64,000 bases of DNA from Cranoglanis bouderius (taxonomy: Eukaryota; Chordata; Actinopteri; Siluriformes; Cranoglanididae), in NCBI GenBank assembly GCA_023630585.1, contig CM042560.1:11782001-11846000 (forward strand). Reading direction: 5' to 3'. The notes under the pieces are model-generated. The model made no database searches. It was given only the letters and a program-made list of their open reading frames with translations, and was not told the origin of the DNA. The translations under genes were made by a program, and so were the position numbers. This document shows positions 1 to 11,839 of the stretch, in pieces; position 1 is the stretch's first letter, and each line of letters starts with the position of its first letter.

Positions 1-1001
1 CACACCAACACCATGGTCATTTAACCAACTTTTGGTGCTTTTGGCAGAGTGGGCAGGTGCCAAATCCTGCTGGAAAATTAAATCAGCATCTTCAAAAAGC
101 TGGTCAGCAGAAGGAAGCATGAAGTGCTCCAAAATTTCTTGGTAAACGGGTGCAGTGACTTTGGTTTTCAAAAAACACAATGGACCAACACCAGCAGATG
201 ACATTGCACCCCAAATCATCACAGACTGTGGAAACTTAACACTGGACTTCAGGCAACTTCGGCTATGAGCTTCTCCACCCTTCCTCCCGTCTCTAGGACC
301 TTGGTTTCCAAATGAAATACAAAACTTGCTCTCATCTGAAAAGAGGACTTTGGACCACTGGGCAACAGTCCAGTTCTTCTTTTCGTTAGCCCAGGTAAGA
401 CGCCTCTGACGTTGTCTGTGGTTCAGGAGTGGCTTAACAAGAGGAATACGACAACTGTAGCCAAATTCCTTGGCACGTCTGTGTGTGGTGGCTCTTGATG
501 CCTTGACCCCAGCCTCAGTCCATTCCTTGTGAAGTTCACTCAAATTCTTGAATCGATTTTGCTTGACAATCCTCATAAGGCTGCGGTTCTCTTGGTTGGT
601 TGTGCATCTTTTTCTTCCACACTTTTTCCTTCCACTCAACTTTCTGTTAACATGCTTGGATACAGTACTCTGTGAACAGCCAGATTCTTTGGCAATGAAT
701 GTTTGTGGCTTACCTAGTGAACCAAACTGAGAGACCATTTTGAAGGCTCAGGAAACCTTTGCAGGTGTTTTGAGTTGATTAGCTGATTGGCATGTCACCA
801 TATTCTAATTTGTTGAGATAGTGAATTGGTGGGTTTTTGTTAAATGTGAACCAAAATCATCACAATTAAAAGAACCAAAGACTTAAACTACTTCAGTCTG
901 TGTGCATTGAATTTATTTAATACGCAAGTTTCACAATTTGAGTTGAATTACTGAAATAAATGAACTTTTCCACAACATTCTAATTTATTGAGATGCACCT
1001 G
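1..1001 (-). mobile_element. Tc1-like transposon, copy 1 of a 1507-bp family (cut by window edge)
   Basis: The transposase is on the minus strand. The terminal repeat at the right end reads inward as CAGGTGCATCTCAATAAATT and is followed by TA (1002-1003). The sequence from 1 to 1001 is collinear with the right two thirds of the copies at 23302 and 49597. The HTH region (VSKHVNRKLSG-like) is recognisable, and the catalytic part continues off the left edge. The ORF is broken. Confidence 0.93.
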
Positions 1002-1013
1002 TATGCGGAAGTG

Positions 1014-1326
1014 AAGATATTTTGTAAATAAAGACTTCATTTGAGTTTTTTTGTGCACACAGAGTGCACACATTCGTATTGCTTAATAAAATTGGGATGA
1101 TACCACCGGAGTCACATGGATTACTTTTACGATGCCTTTATGAACTTTCTGGAGCTTGACAGTTTTGTTACTGGACTGTAAATGGAGGGACAGAAATCTC
1201 CCAGGTTTCATTAAAAATGACTTAAGTTGCGTTCCAAAGATGAACGAAAGTCTTGCGGGTTTGCAACAACATGAGGGTGAGTAATTGATGACAGTATTTT
1301 AATTTTTTGGGTGAACTATCCCTTTA
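1014..1326 (+). mobile_element. hAT-type non-autonomous repeat fragment
   Basis: The right end carries GGGTGAACTATCCCTTTAA preceded by a GAGGGTGAGTAATTGATGAC segment. This is the well-known end of an abundant non-autonomous hAT-like repeat of cyprinid and other otophysan fishes. It sits in the uckl1 intron just upstream of the first visible exon. The family name is from memory. Confidence 0.55.
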
Positions 1327-1327
1327 A

Positions 1328-1440
1328 CCCTATATGCTCCAGGGGTGCCGTGTCATGACCGACCCTGCTCTCTGACCACTTCCCAACCAGCTTCCCTGTA
1401 ATGTATACGTGACCAATAAATACGTCTTCCTTCTTCTGTC
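1328..1440 (+). repeat. tRNA-SINE 3' fragment
   Basis: The segment TGCTCCAGGGGTGCCGTGTC, followed by GACCGACCCTGCTCTCTGAC and a tail with CAATAAATACGTCTTCCTTC, matches the 3' half of the SINE also seen at 38703-38855. The tRNA head is missing. Confidence 0.6.
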
Positions 1441-1747
1441 CGTCCGAGATTCTCGTAAGTGCAATATCTCAAGAACAAGTGGTTGAATGTTTGTAGGATT
1501 TATAGGGAAATATCATTTTAAACAGCAGATGAACTGATTAGATTTTGAAATTTGGTCCAAACAGGGTCAATGTCACAGCAAGGTCGATGGTTTTTCTTCA
1601 GTAGCTTCCTGTCTAAAGTATATTTTAATGGTATTTGATGCATTCTTGGTAGTTCCTGAGTTCTCCATGTTTTAGGATACATGACAGAAGTGAAAATGTT
1701 TAAAATGTTTGTGCATAATTGATCATTTGATCTGATTTGCTTCCCAG

Positions 1748-4184
1748 CTCCACTACCTGCGCTTGCCGAAGGACATCAGTGAGGACTACGTGATTCTGAT
1801 GGACAGCACCGTGTCCACAGGCGCAGCTGCTCTCATGGCTGTTCGAGTTTTACTCGTATGTGGCTTGAGTAGTTTTTATAATCTGGTGCCAATTACATAT
1901 TTTATCATTATCATTTATATGATATAGCATTTCACAACATCAGTGTTTACATTTTAACCCTCTCTCCCAGTACACTGGCATTCCATTTTGCTGGCAGAAT
2001 GGAAATCGACTTATCAGACATTTTCAATCAATATAAACAAATGAATTATTTTCTCACCGCAAGTCTGTTATAAGATTAGTCAGGACGCTGTTGGGTTTCT
2101 GTGTGTAGAGTATTGTGACGCTGTTTAGCTGCTGGTGAACAGGGCGATGGGAAAGGAGAGGAGTGTGAGCCCCCTGCTGGGCAAATAATTCACACCTCTC
2201 CACAATAACATTGGTACAGAGATAAAACGGAGAGCACAACTAAAGCTTTTTTGATAGTAAAACATTGTATACTGTATATGCCACAATAAAATGATAACAT
2301 TTAAACATTTATAACATTCTTAAAGCCCTGAGTGTCTGCTTTCATGTCAGCCATTAACCACTACTGTGGAGGGCGACATCACAGATAAATTCACTGCTGA
2401 ACACAATAGCTGATTTGAATATTAATATGCCATATCTACAGAGTAAAAGGTGCAGTAATTTCATTAAAGTACAGAACAGTTACTTAAATTAAACAGCAAA
2501 ATATCATAGGCCATCTGTGCATTCCTGCAGTTCACAGTGTCTGTATTTGATAAGCAGGGACCAGAGCATTATCACAATGTGCCTTGGTTTCAGGACCATG
2601 ATGTTGAGGAGGATAAGATCTTTCTGCTGTCTCTGCTGATGGCTGAGATGGGTGTTCACTCCGTAGCCTATGCCTTTCCCAAGGTGCGCATCATCACCAC
2701 AGCCGTGGACAAGAAGGTCAATGATGAGTTTCACATCATCCCAGGCATTGGTAAGCTAGTCTGCTTGAGTAAAGGATTATTTCACATGAGAAGGGGTTCG
2801 GGTTTGTGCTAGTGACCAGAATGTTGTCAGGCAAGATTTGCCAAAGAAATTGTCAAGATTAGGTCTCTAACAGATAAATATGGTTTGATTGATTGTTTAT
2901 TTACTTCTAGTGCCCATGTACACAAAACTCAATTAGAGTTAGCATTAGAAAAATCAGTCATGACATCAGTTTTAAGCATACGCGACTGTTCATCTACTTG
3001 AAAGCCGAGTTATAACACTATAAACACACGAAATTCAGTTCTTACTGATTTCTGAGGATGTTCACAAAAGCAGTCGCTATCCTTTATTCTTTCTAATAAG
3101 CTCTTCACATCGCTAACTAGCATGTTAGCATTGCTAGCCAAAAGCTTTATACAGATTGCCTTTACATACATGTCCAGGAGCAATGTTGCTAAACGTATGT
3201 TCACATTAGTGATTAGGTAACGCAGTAAAGTGCCAAATCCAAATGATTGTCTCAAACCAATCATATGGCGCCTGTAGTACAACATTTTTTTTTTTTCATT
3301 CCCCTTCACAGTTTTAGTTCCTACCTGAAATTACTTCCTATGTCCTGCCTGACTTGAAAGAAAAAGGAATACAAATATAAAACGTCTGGTTTCGTCTTCT
3401 CTTGTTATATACAATCTTTCAGTGTATGTGTATAGAGGCATTACGAAGAAAAATGAAGCTCTGAAGAAAATTGAAAAGATCGTTGGTGTCTCTGGAGAGT
3501 GTTTATAGCTAGTACAGTTAGCTTGTGTGGCTAATAGCTAATAAGAATACGCCTGGCGTGTAGCGTGTACATCAAACAACCAACTTTTTCATTTTATTAA
3601 AATATTCCAATTAATTTTAAGAACATTTTAAGGACAAATCGTATACTGTAGTACAGTATGCTGAGCTGTAGATACACACCCCGCACTTGTGCCACAACAA
3701 AGCGATTGCTCAGCGCAAGTGTGAATGTAGGGTAATTCTGTGTCTTGTTTAACTGTGTGTTGTCGTTAAGTTTTTTTTTCCTATCTATTACTACAGGATA
3801 ATTATCTGGCTCCGCTGGGTGCTTGCCGATTTCAGACTGAGGTGTAGTGAAGGGGTTTTCTCAGCCATGTAGTGCGCCTTTAATTTGCAGCTGTTTTGGG
3901 AACATGGGTACAATGTTTGACTCTGACCTCTAACACTAGCAACCTTTGAAGCTGGGACATGAATGAATGAATGAATTAAAAAAAATCTCTTAGTTAATTT
4001 AAAAATGAAAAGTAAGAGAATGGAGACCTTTGGTTTGAAACATTTCTTTCAATGATAATCAGCATATGTTGGCATGTTGTCGTTGATCGAATGCTGGTCT
4101 TTTACAGGAAACTTCGGGGACCGTTATTTTGGAACAGATGCTCCTTCAGACTGGTATGAAAGTGAAGAAGGGATGGACTACTAA
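1748..4184 (+). CDS. uckl1: uckl1, uridine-cytidine kinase-like 1 (partial, last three coding exons)
   Basis: Coding exons 1748-1855, 2594-2750 and 4108-4184 (TAA at 4182-4184), joined in phases 0 and 1 with AG/GT splice sites. The product is the C-terminal UPRT-like domain of uridine-cytidine kinase-like 1. Exon one holds LMDSTVSTGAAA, equivalent to the PRPP-binding loop of uracil phosphoribosyltransferases. Exon two holds LLSLLMAEMGVHSVAYAFPK and ends IIPGIG, and exon three starts NFGDRYFGTDAP. From recalled family sequence these segments match vertebrate UCKL1 nearly residue for residue; only the last residues (SEEGMDY) differ. The family has an N-terminal uridine kinase domain for pyrimidine salvage, which lies left of the window together with the first part of the UPRT domain. 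The 5' neighbour of the first visible exon is a hAT-type repeat and a Tc1 copy, so that intron is transposon-filled. The gene converges on dusp10. Which uckl1 paralogue this is cannot be told from the fragment. Confidence 0.93.
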
Positions 4185-5180
4185 GTCTTAGTTTAAAAAA
4201 AAAAAGAAAAGAAAAAGTGAGTTTGTGTGACTTTGGCAAAAGCTGCTGCTGATTTGCTGCCACGTGCCCTTTTTTTTTTTTTTTTTTTTTTACTGCAGCT
4301 TTGCCTGTGTGCTTTTGCTTGTGTAAGGTTGTGTAAGGTAAGGTTAGTTTCAGGTCTCTTTCCGCAAGTATTAAAAGCAGAATCATGCTGATGGTTAATT
4401 TAATTCCTTGAAGGATGTAATGGCCTGTTTGATTTGAGATGATCTTCAGTGAATGAATGAACTTTGATTCATTCAATGAACTGTTTATGAATCTTTAACA
4501 ATCTGTTTCACATGCTTGAATTTTGAGAGTTTGAATGATGTTTTACAGGGTATGACTTTTAATTGAGTGTTAGAGAAAATCAGCCTTAAATGTTTTAATT
4601 AATTGTTTTTTTGTTTTGGTTTTTTGTGAGTGAGTGAGCGTATGTGAAACAACAGTGTGGTTTGAATTTAAAAGGAAATGTATTCTAAAATATGATTCAA
4701 AAGGAAAGGGGTTTGAGAAAATGTCTTTTTCTTTACTGCCATTTTCAAGTTGAAATTCCTGAACGATTATTTAAATGTATTTGTATTTGTAATGTATTTA
4801 ATAATTGTGAGCTGTCACTCCAAATGCAAATGGCAGCACTGTGAAAAATATTGTTTATAAAATGGTGGAGGGAGTGTCCAGGATTACACAGAAACCATTT
4901 CTGTTGAGATTATGCAGGCATGTACAGGCATCCTGAAAGACCCAGACTTCAGCACTGTAGTGACGAATGGTTCGTGTGTACTCTGGACACACAGGGGTGT
5001 GTAGAATTTTTATATCCACTGTATATTTAACTGTATTTTTAGACGTTGCTACCGAACGCGACGCAAATGGATAACCATTTTGCCACACATAGCCACAAAT
5101 TAGTCCATGTATGAGCTTGATTTGGATCCACAAACAAGCCAGAGGCAAACAAAGCATCAAAAGTAACACAACAAAATAAA
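4185..5180 (+). other. uckl1 3' UTR candidate
   Basis: This is the non-coding sequence directly after the uckl1 stop. Candidate poly(A) signals on the + strand are ATTAAA at 4370-4375 and AATAAA at 5175-5180. A long T run (about 4270-4290) and A-rich runs interrupt it. The end of the transcript is inferred only. Confidence 0.35.
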
Positions 5181-6024
5181 GCAAAGGCGATATTTACGCA
5201 AAGTGATTCTTTCCATGTCCGGTGTGAGAAATGATGAGCAAAATACTTAAGCAAAGCAGATTACTTATTGTATTCCTTGTAGTTCTTTTGATGCTTAAAA
5301 TTACATAGAAACTAAACATGGTGGGGTGCACTGGCCCAATCCATATGTGTTGAAGTAACTAGGCTTTAAAATGAGCATTGTAGTGGTTTCATTGCTGGCT
5401 TCAGCAACATAACGCATTAAAGGGATACATGAGCCTGAAACCTTTTGAATTCTGCTCATGTATCCCTAAAATGTAATGCGTACCTTAATGTTCTATTGTT
5501 TGTTACATCACTGGGTCCTGCATTTAATGATGACAAATAGCTAAAGAAGATAATGAGGCAGATAATGATATTATACACATCGGAGGATGTGCAATTTATA
5601 GCGTAAACAGAAATGATCATAGATGCTGCATTTACAGTACTCCAGGAGCACGATGTTTCTGGAAAACTGGGTCCAGAATTGCCCATTAATCCATATTTAG
5701 AGGAAAGGATGAAAGTTTGAATCAGTGGAATCAGATGTACCTCACAAACTATATCTAAACTAAATTGTGTGCATTTATGGAGTTTATACATTTATACATG
5801 GGAAATGTTTTGCTTAATTGTACTTTATGCTCAGTGTTTGGTTACAGTTTTTTGCAGTCTGTGAGGGTTTACTGATATTTAACTCATTACCCAACAGTCT
5901 TAAGTTTGAACATTTACTGGTTACATGTCTGGATGTTTTATTTCTTGTAGAGCAGTGCGAATTAAATACTTTGTTTTACCTAACACACATCACTGTATAT
6001 TATACATCACTGTAACATTGATAT
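5181..6024. other. Intergenic, nothing recognised
   Basis: AT-rich sequence with only short random open frames. A short AACATAACGCATTAAAGGGATACATGAG / CTCATGTATCCCTAAAATGTAATGCG pair (about 5406-5480) forms an imperfect inverted repeat and may be a tiny hairpin or MITE end. Confidence 0.4.
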
Positions 6025-6710
6025 TTGGAGCCTCCAGAAAGTATTCACCCCTAGTGATTGATTACCTTTTTACTTTATTGCAAATTTAAACATATTGAAA
6101 TGGGTTTATTTTCCTGATTCTTTTGAACTGACTCTACAGGAATAAAATTAAATAAAGTATTTAGATGTCCTCTGAATTATTTGTAAATAAAAAAATCTAA
6201 AAACTGCTTCAAACTTCCTAAAAAAAAAACCTGTGTGAATTGTCCTTTTGTATCAATTACAGATTTGAGTTGTTTTGAGTGTGTCTATGAGCTTTCCACA
6301 TTGTGTATTCTGGCATTTTCTTCTATTACTCAATGCAAATTTTCTCCAGCTCTGCCAAAGTAGATGGAAAATGTTGGTGGGCAGCAATTTTCAGGTCATG
6401 CCGCAGATTTTAAATTGGTTTTAAGTCTGGTTTTTGACTCAGCCATTTCAAAACAAACTGTCAGGTTTTTTTTTTTTTTTTTCAAGCCATTCCTTTGTAG
6501 TTTTTGTCCTGTGCATTGTCCTTCTGCTGAAAAGCAACGCCAGAGCATGATGCTACCACCACTGTGCTTCATCACAGGAATGGTGTTACCTGGGTGCTGG
6601 GCTGTAGGCTATTTGGTTTTGTGCCAAATGTTATACTTTGGCTTTAGACCAAATGGCTCAACCATCAACTACATAATGTTTTTCCAAAGGCCATGGGTGT
6701 CTTAACACAT
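6025..6710 (-). mobile_element. Tc1-like transposon, degenerate and 3' truncated
   Basis: The left terminal repeat (CCAGAAAGTATTCACCCCTA) is followed by decayed antisense transposase sequence. Recognisable parts are the reverse-strand counterpart of the QHDNDP/PDLNPIE region near 6400-6500 and the GGGxSVM region (CATGATGCTACCACCACTGT, 6546). The right end was not found. Confidence 0.65.
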
Positions 6711-7089
6711 CTCATGTTATACGAAAGTAATCCATGCTGGTGTGATACAGCCTGAGTTAAAGTGGAGTTACTATTACCACCCAATAATAAGTGGATTATT
6801 TTTGTATAATAGCAAGGTCCAAAGTGTGTTACTCCTCTTAATACCACAGCAATTTGCCAACAATATATATTTTTTAAATTTATTTTTTATTAATGAACAC
6901 CAATCTTTTAAACATTTATAATTACTTAATAAAATTAAAAAGTTAATGCTGTGACACTGGAAACTGGAGATTCATAAATGCTAAATAAACATCTCATAAG
7001 AAAAACTTCACCATATCAACAATTATCTTTGTTAAACAACAAATTTAAAAAAATAAAAAATCCTTCTATTACCAGACCTGCCAACCTTT

Positions 7090-7560
7090 ATGCATTTTGT
7101 GAAGGAATTCTGCAGTTTAATATCTGAGTGGTTGTTGAACATCCCATTCCAGATTTATTCCCCCTTTTGCTGTTATAATAAGCTCCACTCTTCTGAGAAG
7201 GCTTTCCACTAGATTTTGGAGCGTGGCTGTGGGAATTTGGGAATTCAGCTACAAGAGCATTAGTGAGGCTGAGGTCAGGCACTGATGTCGGGTGAGGAGG
7301 CTCCAGTTCCAGTTCATCCCAAAGGTGTTCAGTGGGGTTGAGGTCAGGGCTCTGTGCAGGACACTCGAGTTCTTCTTCCACCTTTTCCCAACCTTAACAC
7401 ACCATGTCTTCATGGAGCTCGCTTTGTGCACAGGGGCATCATCATGCTGGAACAGGTTTGGGCCTCTTGGTTCCAGTGAAGAGAAATTGTAATGCTACAG
7501 CATGCAAACACATTCTATACAACTGTGTACTTCAGACTTTGTGGCAAGAGTTTGGGAAAG
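7090..7560 (-). mobile_element. Tc1-like transposon fragment (antisense transposase)
   Basis: The minus strand translates to ECPAQSPDLNPTEHLWDELE at about 7300-7370, the conserved PDLNP(I/T)E motif carrying the catalytic Glu of Tc1 transposases. Sequence on either side belongs to a common fish family. No intact ORF. Confidence 0.75.
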
Positions 7561-8108
7561 AAGTACATATGGGTGTGATATTTACCATCAGTTTTTTTGT
7601 TTGTTTGTTTGTTTTTATAATTATTAGAGCTACAGCAGAAAATTTCAGAACTCTTTCAGAAAATGTCAGAAAATTTCAGACATTTTAGCTGACTTTGGAC
7701 CCCTAATTCCAGTTAAAATGAGACCTCAGGCAGTACTACAGAGCTTGTTATATTTTAAGCAATCATTTTCGCAAGGTCAGAGACTTTGTTTATTCAATCA
7801 ATATTATATTTACAATCAACATCCTACACATTTATTTATTTATTTTTAAGATATGATGAACCTGTAGTACATTGTTTATTTAGTTTTAGTTGTTTGTTTT
7901 AGATTTATTTAGTTTTATTCAGACAAAAAATGCACATTGTTTTGCATTGTTTTATGATTCAGAAATAAGTGTATTTTCAGTCATATTATTTTAAAAGGAA
8001 AAATTGCAAGGGGGGGGATCAATATCACCCTAGCAAAATTGTCACGCCAATGTTGCAACAACCACAATAAATTCTGTTTCATTTGTGGCAAATATACACT
8101 TTAAACCA

Positions 8109-8291
8109 GTGTTCACCAACCCTGTTTCTGAAAATGTACCTTCCTGCAGGTTTCATCTCCAACCAAAATCTAACACACCTGTTTTAGTTGATCAAGAACT
8201 TCTTACGGCAATGATTGTCAGGTGGGCACAATTCTGGTTGGGACTAAAGTCTTCAGGAAGGTAGAGCTCCAGGAACATGGTTGGTGACTTA
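8109..8291. mobile_element. Fold-back MITE
   Basis: Imperfect long inverted repeat: CCAACCCTGTTTCTG... with CCTTCCTGCAG at the left and CAGGAAGGTAGAGCTCCAGG...ATGGTTGG at the right. This is a near-palindromic non-autonomous element of a type common in fish genomes. Confidence 0.6.
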
Positions 8292-8299
8292 AATCATAA

Positions 8300-9220
8300 A
8301 GATGGACCATGACTGCACTTATTAATGAGCTCTGCTTTGGTTGTAAAATTAGTGATGAAGACAGAGCCTCACATTTGTTGAACAAAATGCTAGCATCTTT
8401 GTCATTTGCTATCCCAATGATATGGTGAGAACAGAGGGATCATAACCAATGTCTGTTACCAATGGCTTTTCTGCTAAAAACAAGAAATCCACTGAATATC
8501 CCAATGTGCCTTCAGCCATGAAGCCAGAGCGATGACATTCTGCCAATACCAAGGTCACCGGAGACATGGAGCATAGAGGGAGCTAATGAAGATGCCACAA
8601 TGCATGAGCAGCAGTGGCTCGTGATAAAACTTTTGTGAAAGCAATGAACAAGGAGGGTGAAGGTTTTCAATATTTAAGACCGATGCTTCCCCAAAATAAC
8701 TGATACTGAAATAAAGGAAGGAATTTCTGTTGGTCTCCAAACAGGTCATCAGTAATGTACAGTAGTGCCACTGTTTTAGGTTGGTAGACCTCTTAATTCA
8801 AGCAACTCTGTTGGCAACATAGACATAAAATCTTCTATTTGTGTTGTGAATGTAACCTAACACAATTATGATGTCAGTGCAGATTAAATCTGCCATTTCA
8901 ACTGCCAATATCACTGGACAAGGTGAACTTGGATTTTTCCATGACAAACACGACATGGTTATACTCCCAACCCAACCCCCTGTGTCAACTGCCTTGAGGT
9001 AAGCTATAGCTGAGATGCCAATAGTAGACACATTTTAGATGATTCAGAGTTTTCTGTATTGGCTTGCAAGTAGGGATCTTTGAATATGCATTTGTTCAAG
9101 TTCCAGTAGTGAGTTTGTCCATACAAGCTTAAATTTCACCCTGACCTACTGACCAAGATCTAAGAACATGAAGGCTGACCACTCAATTGCATTGTATCAA
9201 AAATGTGCTGGAACATTATG
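8300..9220. other. Intergenic, nothing recognised
   Basis: Moderate GC with short open frames only. No transposase, splice or RNA-gene signal that I can support. Confidence 0.4.
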
Positions 9221-9227
9221 GAGCACA

Positions 9228-9785
9228 TACACCAATCAGCCATAACATTAAAACTACCTGCCTAAAATTGTGTAGGTCCCCCTTATGCCACCAAAACAGC
9301 TCTGACATGTTGAGGCATGGACTCCACAAGACCTCTGAAGGTGTGCTGTTGTATCTGGCACCAAGATGTTAGCAGCAGATCCTTTAAGTCCTGTAAGTTG
9401 TGAGGTGGGGCCTGCATGGATCGTACGTGTTTGTCCAGCACATCCCACAGATGCTCAATTGGATTGAGATCTGGGGAATTTGGAGGCCAAAAGTCAACAC
9501 CTTGAACTGTTTGTCATGTTCCTCAAACCATTCCTGAACATTTTTTTATCCTGCTGAAAGAGGCCACCTCCATAAGGGAATACCATTGCTATGAAGGGGT
9601 GTACATGGTCTGCAACAATGTTTAGGTAGGTGGTACGTGTCAAAGTAACATCCACATGAATGAGAGAACTCGAGGTTTCCCAGCAGAACATTGCCCAGAG
9701 CATCACACTGGCTTGCCTTCTTCCCATAGTGCATCCTAGTGCCACCTCTTCCCCAGGTAACCAACGCACACACACCCAGCCGTCA
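9228..9785 (-). mobile_element. Tc1/mariner-like transposon, truncated
   Basis: Begins with the terminal sequence CACCAATCAGCCATAACATT and continues with antisense transposase. The reverse-strand PDLNPIE region lies near 9450-9480 (GATTGAGATCTGGGGAATTT). Upstream transposase codons run to about 9775, where similarity stops. The reading frame is broken. Confidence 0.8.
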
Positions 9786-10099
9786 CATGATGTAATTTTG
9801 TTTGTCTTTATATAGGTCCGTTTAGTGGCCCTATTTGATGCATATTTTAAAATGTTAATTTTTCTGCAATTGTATTGAAATAACTCTTATATTTAAAATG
9901 TATTCAACAATTACAGTAGATATTATTGGTGTTATAATTATTACTGTTTTTGCTTATCATTGTTGTTGTTTATTCTTTATCAATTTTCAAAAATTTTCGA
10001 ATTTCCTTTATTCTGTGTCAAGTTTTCTGTTTTGTCATGTTGCCGTAACATACTGTAACGTACAGTCAATACAACACCCAAAACAAAATAAGGGGAATA

Positions 10100-10345
10100 T
10101 GTGGGGCCAAGGGGTGGTAGCCCAAACAAGATGACATAAATGGGATTCATCTGGGGCAAGTGGATGTAACTCACCTACGCCCAAGCATGGGCCCACATGG
10201 GCTAAGGCAAATGGGTCCCACAGAGAGCCCACAGAGAATTTTTATGGGCCCTATTTGGGCTACCTAACTGGAACACAAACCCCAGCCCATTAAAAACCCA
10301 TAACCCACACAAATGCCACCATGTCAACTCCACACAAATGAGCAA
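10100..10345. repeat. GGGCCC/TGGGCC-rich interspersed repeat
   Basis: Repeated short words TGGGCCCA, ATGGGTCCCA, GGGGCAA and CCCAAGC occur on both strands, giving a weakly palindromic block with much higher GC than its flanks. It resembles a dispersed fish repeat. I cannot name the family. Confidence 0.4.
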
Positions 10346-10419
10346 TTCTGCTGGGGAAGGTCCCAATTCACCAGAAAAAAAAGCCCAAAAACCTGATAGC
10401 TGCTTAAAACTATTTAAGA

Positions 10420-10785
10420 AAGGTAATGACTACAAACATACATCCAGTCATCCCAATAATGGGTGCACGAGTGTTGCAAGAAGCCTATAATGTTCAGAAT
10501 GGAGGAGGGTCTAAAATCCCTACAAGTCTCTTCAACCATTTTAGACAATACAGGAATAGGCTGTGCTGTTATTCTCTCTAGAGAGGGCTTCCCCAAATAA
10601 TTGTGAATGTGCAGATAATTCTGAAACCAGTGTATTTTTGCAGAATAAATAGCACTTAAGATGTGTAACTGAAAAATATTGTGTTGTTCTAAAGCTATAT
10701 AGTGTCTACATTTGTTTAAGCTCAAAATATCACTATTATATAGTAATTTTTCCATGAAGGGTGCCAATAATTATGTTGTTAACTA
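10420..10785 (-). mobile_element. Tc1-like end fragment
   Basis: The right border GGGTGCCAATAATTATGTTG is a typical terminal repeat of a fish Tc1 family, and a near copy of the same motif recurs at 12125-12145. No transposase motif is visible in between. Confidence 0.4.
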
Positions 10786-11839
10786 TAGATGCGTGTGAGA
10801 CAAGGACTCGCTGGACTTCTGCTCTGTGGTGGCTGCTGCTACCTTGCCTAATATGTCTATGAAGCAATTCTCAAAGGTGCTTTTAGCAGTGTTAAGACCA
10901 AGGCTATTCTGGTGCTGTGGGCCTGCAGAGTGTTGACAGGATACTGATAATGAAGCTGGCATCTCATCAGTTTTATTTTGGGGTCTGTTCCTTATGAAGA
11001 GAATTCGACCTTTGTAAGCATGGGCCAGCACACAGAGGCCCACAGGCACTGGGGTAAATATAGGCCAGTATTATGAATGTGACATAATTCAGTAACTGCA
11101 CAGATTTTTTTTTTTAGCTTGGATTTTAGTTGTAATAAAAAATTTGCAAGCAATAACAATCCATACAAAAACAGAACAGCCAGACAGATTACAGGCTTAA
11201 AGATATTTTCAGATATTACCTTTACAAAAAAAATCACAGTACAGTCCATTATATGTTTTTTTTTTTTTGTTGTTGTTTTTGTTGCTCTTCTTGTTTTATT
11301 TCCAAATCATATGTCAGGATTTAACATTTGTTATTATTATTATTATTAAAAACAATAATAAGAAATATAAACAACTTTAACCTTGGGGAAAGAAAATAAT
11401 GTACCAGAACATATCACAAATAAGGTTTAGAAGGCCTCCATTAATATAGCACCTTTTTTCTGAGCCAGTGCGAAAACACACTAATGATCACACCTAGTGT
11501 AATGCATAGACAGAAAGAGACACGATTATCTATGGTATATCAGACGACAGGCAAACATAATACATATTTTGCTGTTTCTTTTTGAGTCACTCTTAAAATA
11601 TCTTAACTGTATACTGTATAACACTGTATATAAAACAGCAAACCCACATAGACAATCCATATATATCCCAGAAATACTGGTTTACCTTTTGTTTCAGTTG
11701 CACAATCATTTGCACCATCTGACCATACATAAATGTTTCACAGAAGTAACAATATAAATAAATCATTTCATGAAGGAGGTCAAATGAATTGAGTGAACAA
11801 ATAAAGTAAGGTATAGTGTATACACACAAGCAACAATTT

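Noticed and set aside
3010..3309. 99-codon minus-strand frame inside the uckl1 intron
   Set aside because: No family resemblance, no splice context; consistent with chance or a decayed repeat.
4102..4476. 124-codon minus-strand frame over the last uckl1 exon
   Set aside because: Antisense shadow of the uckl1 terminal exon and its A/T-rich 3' UTR.
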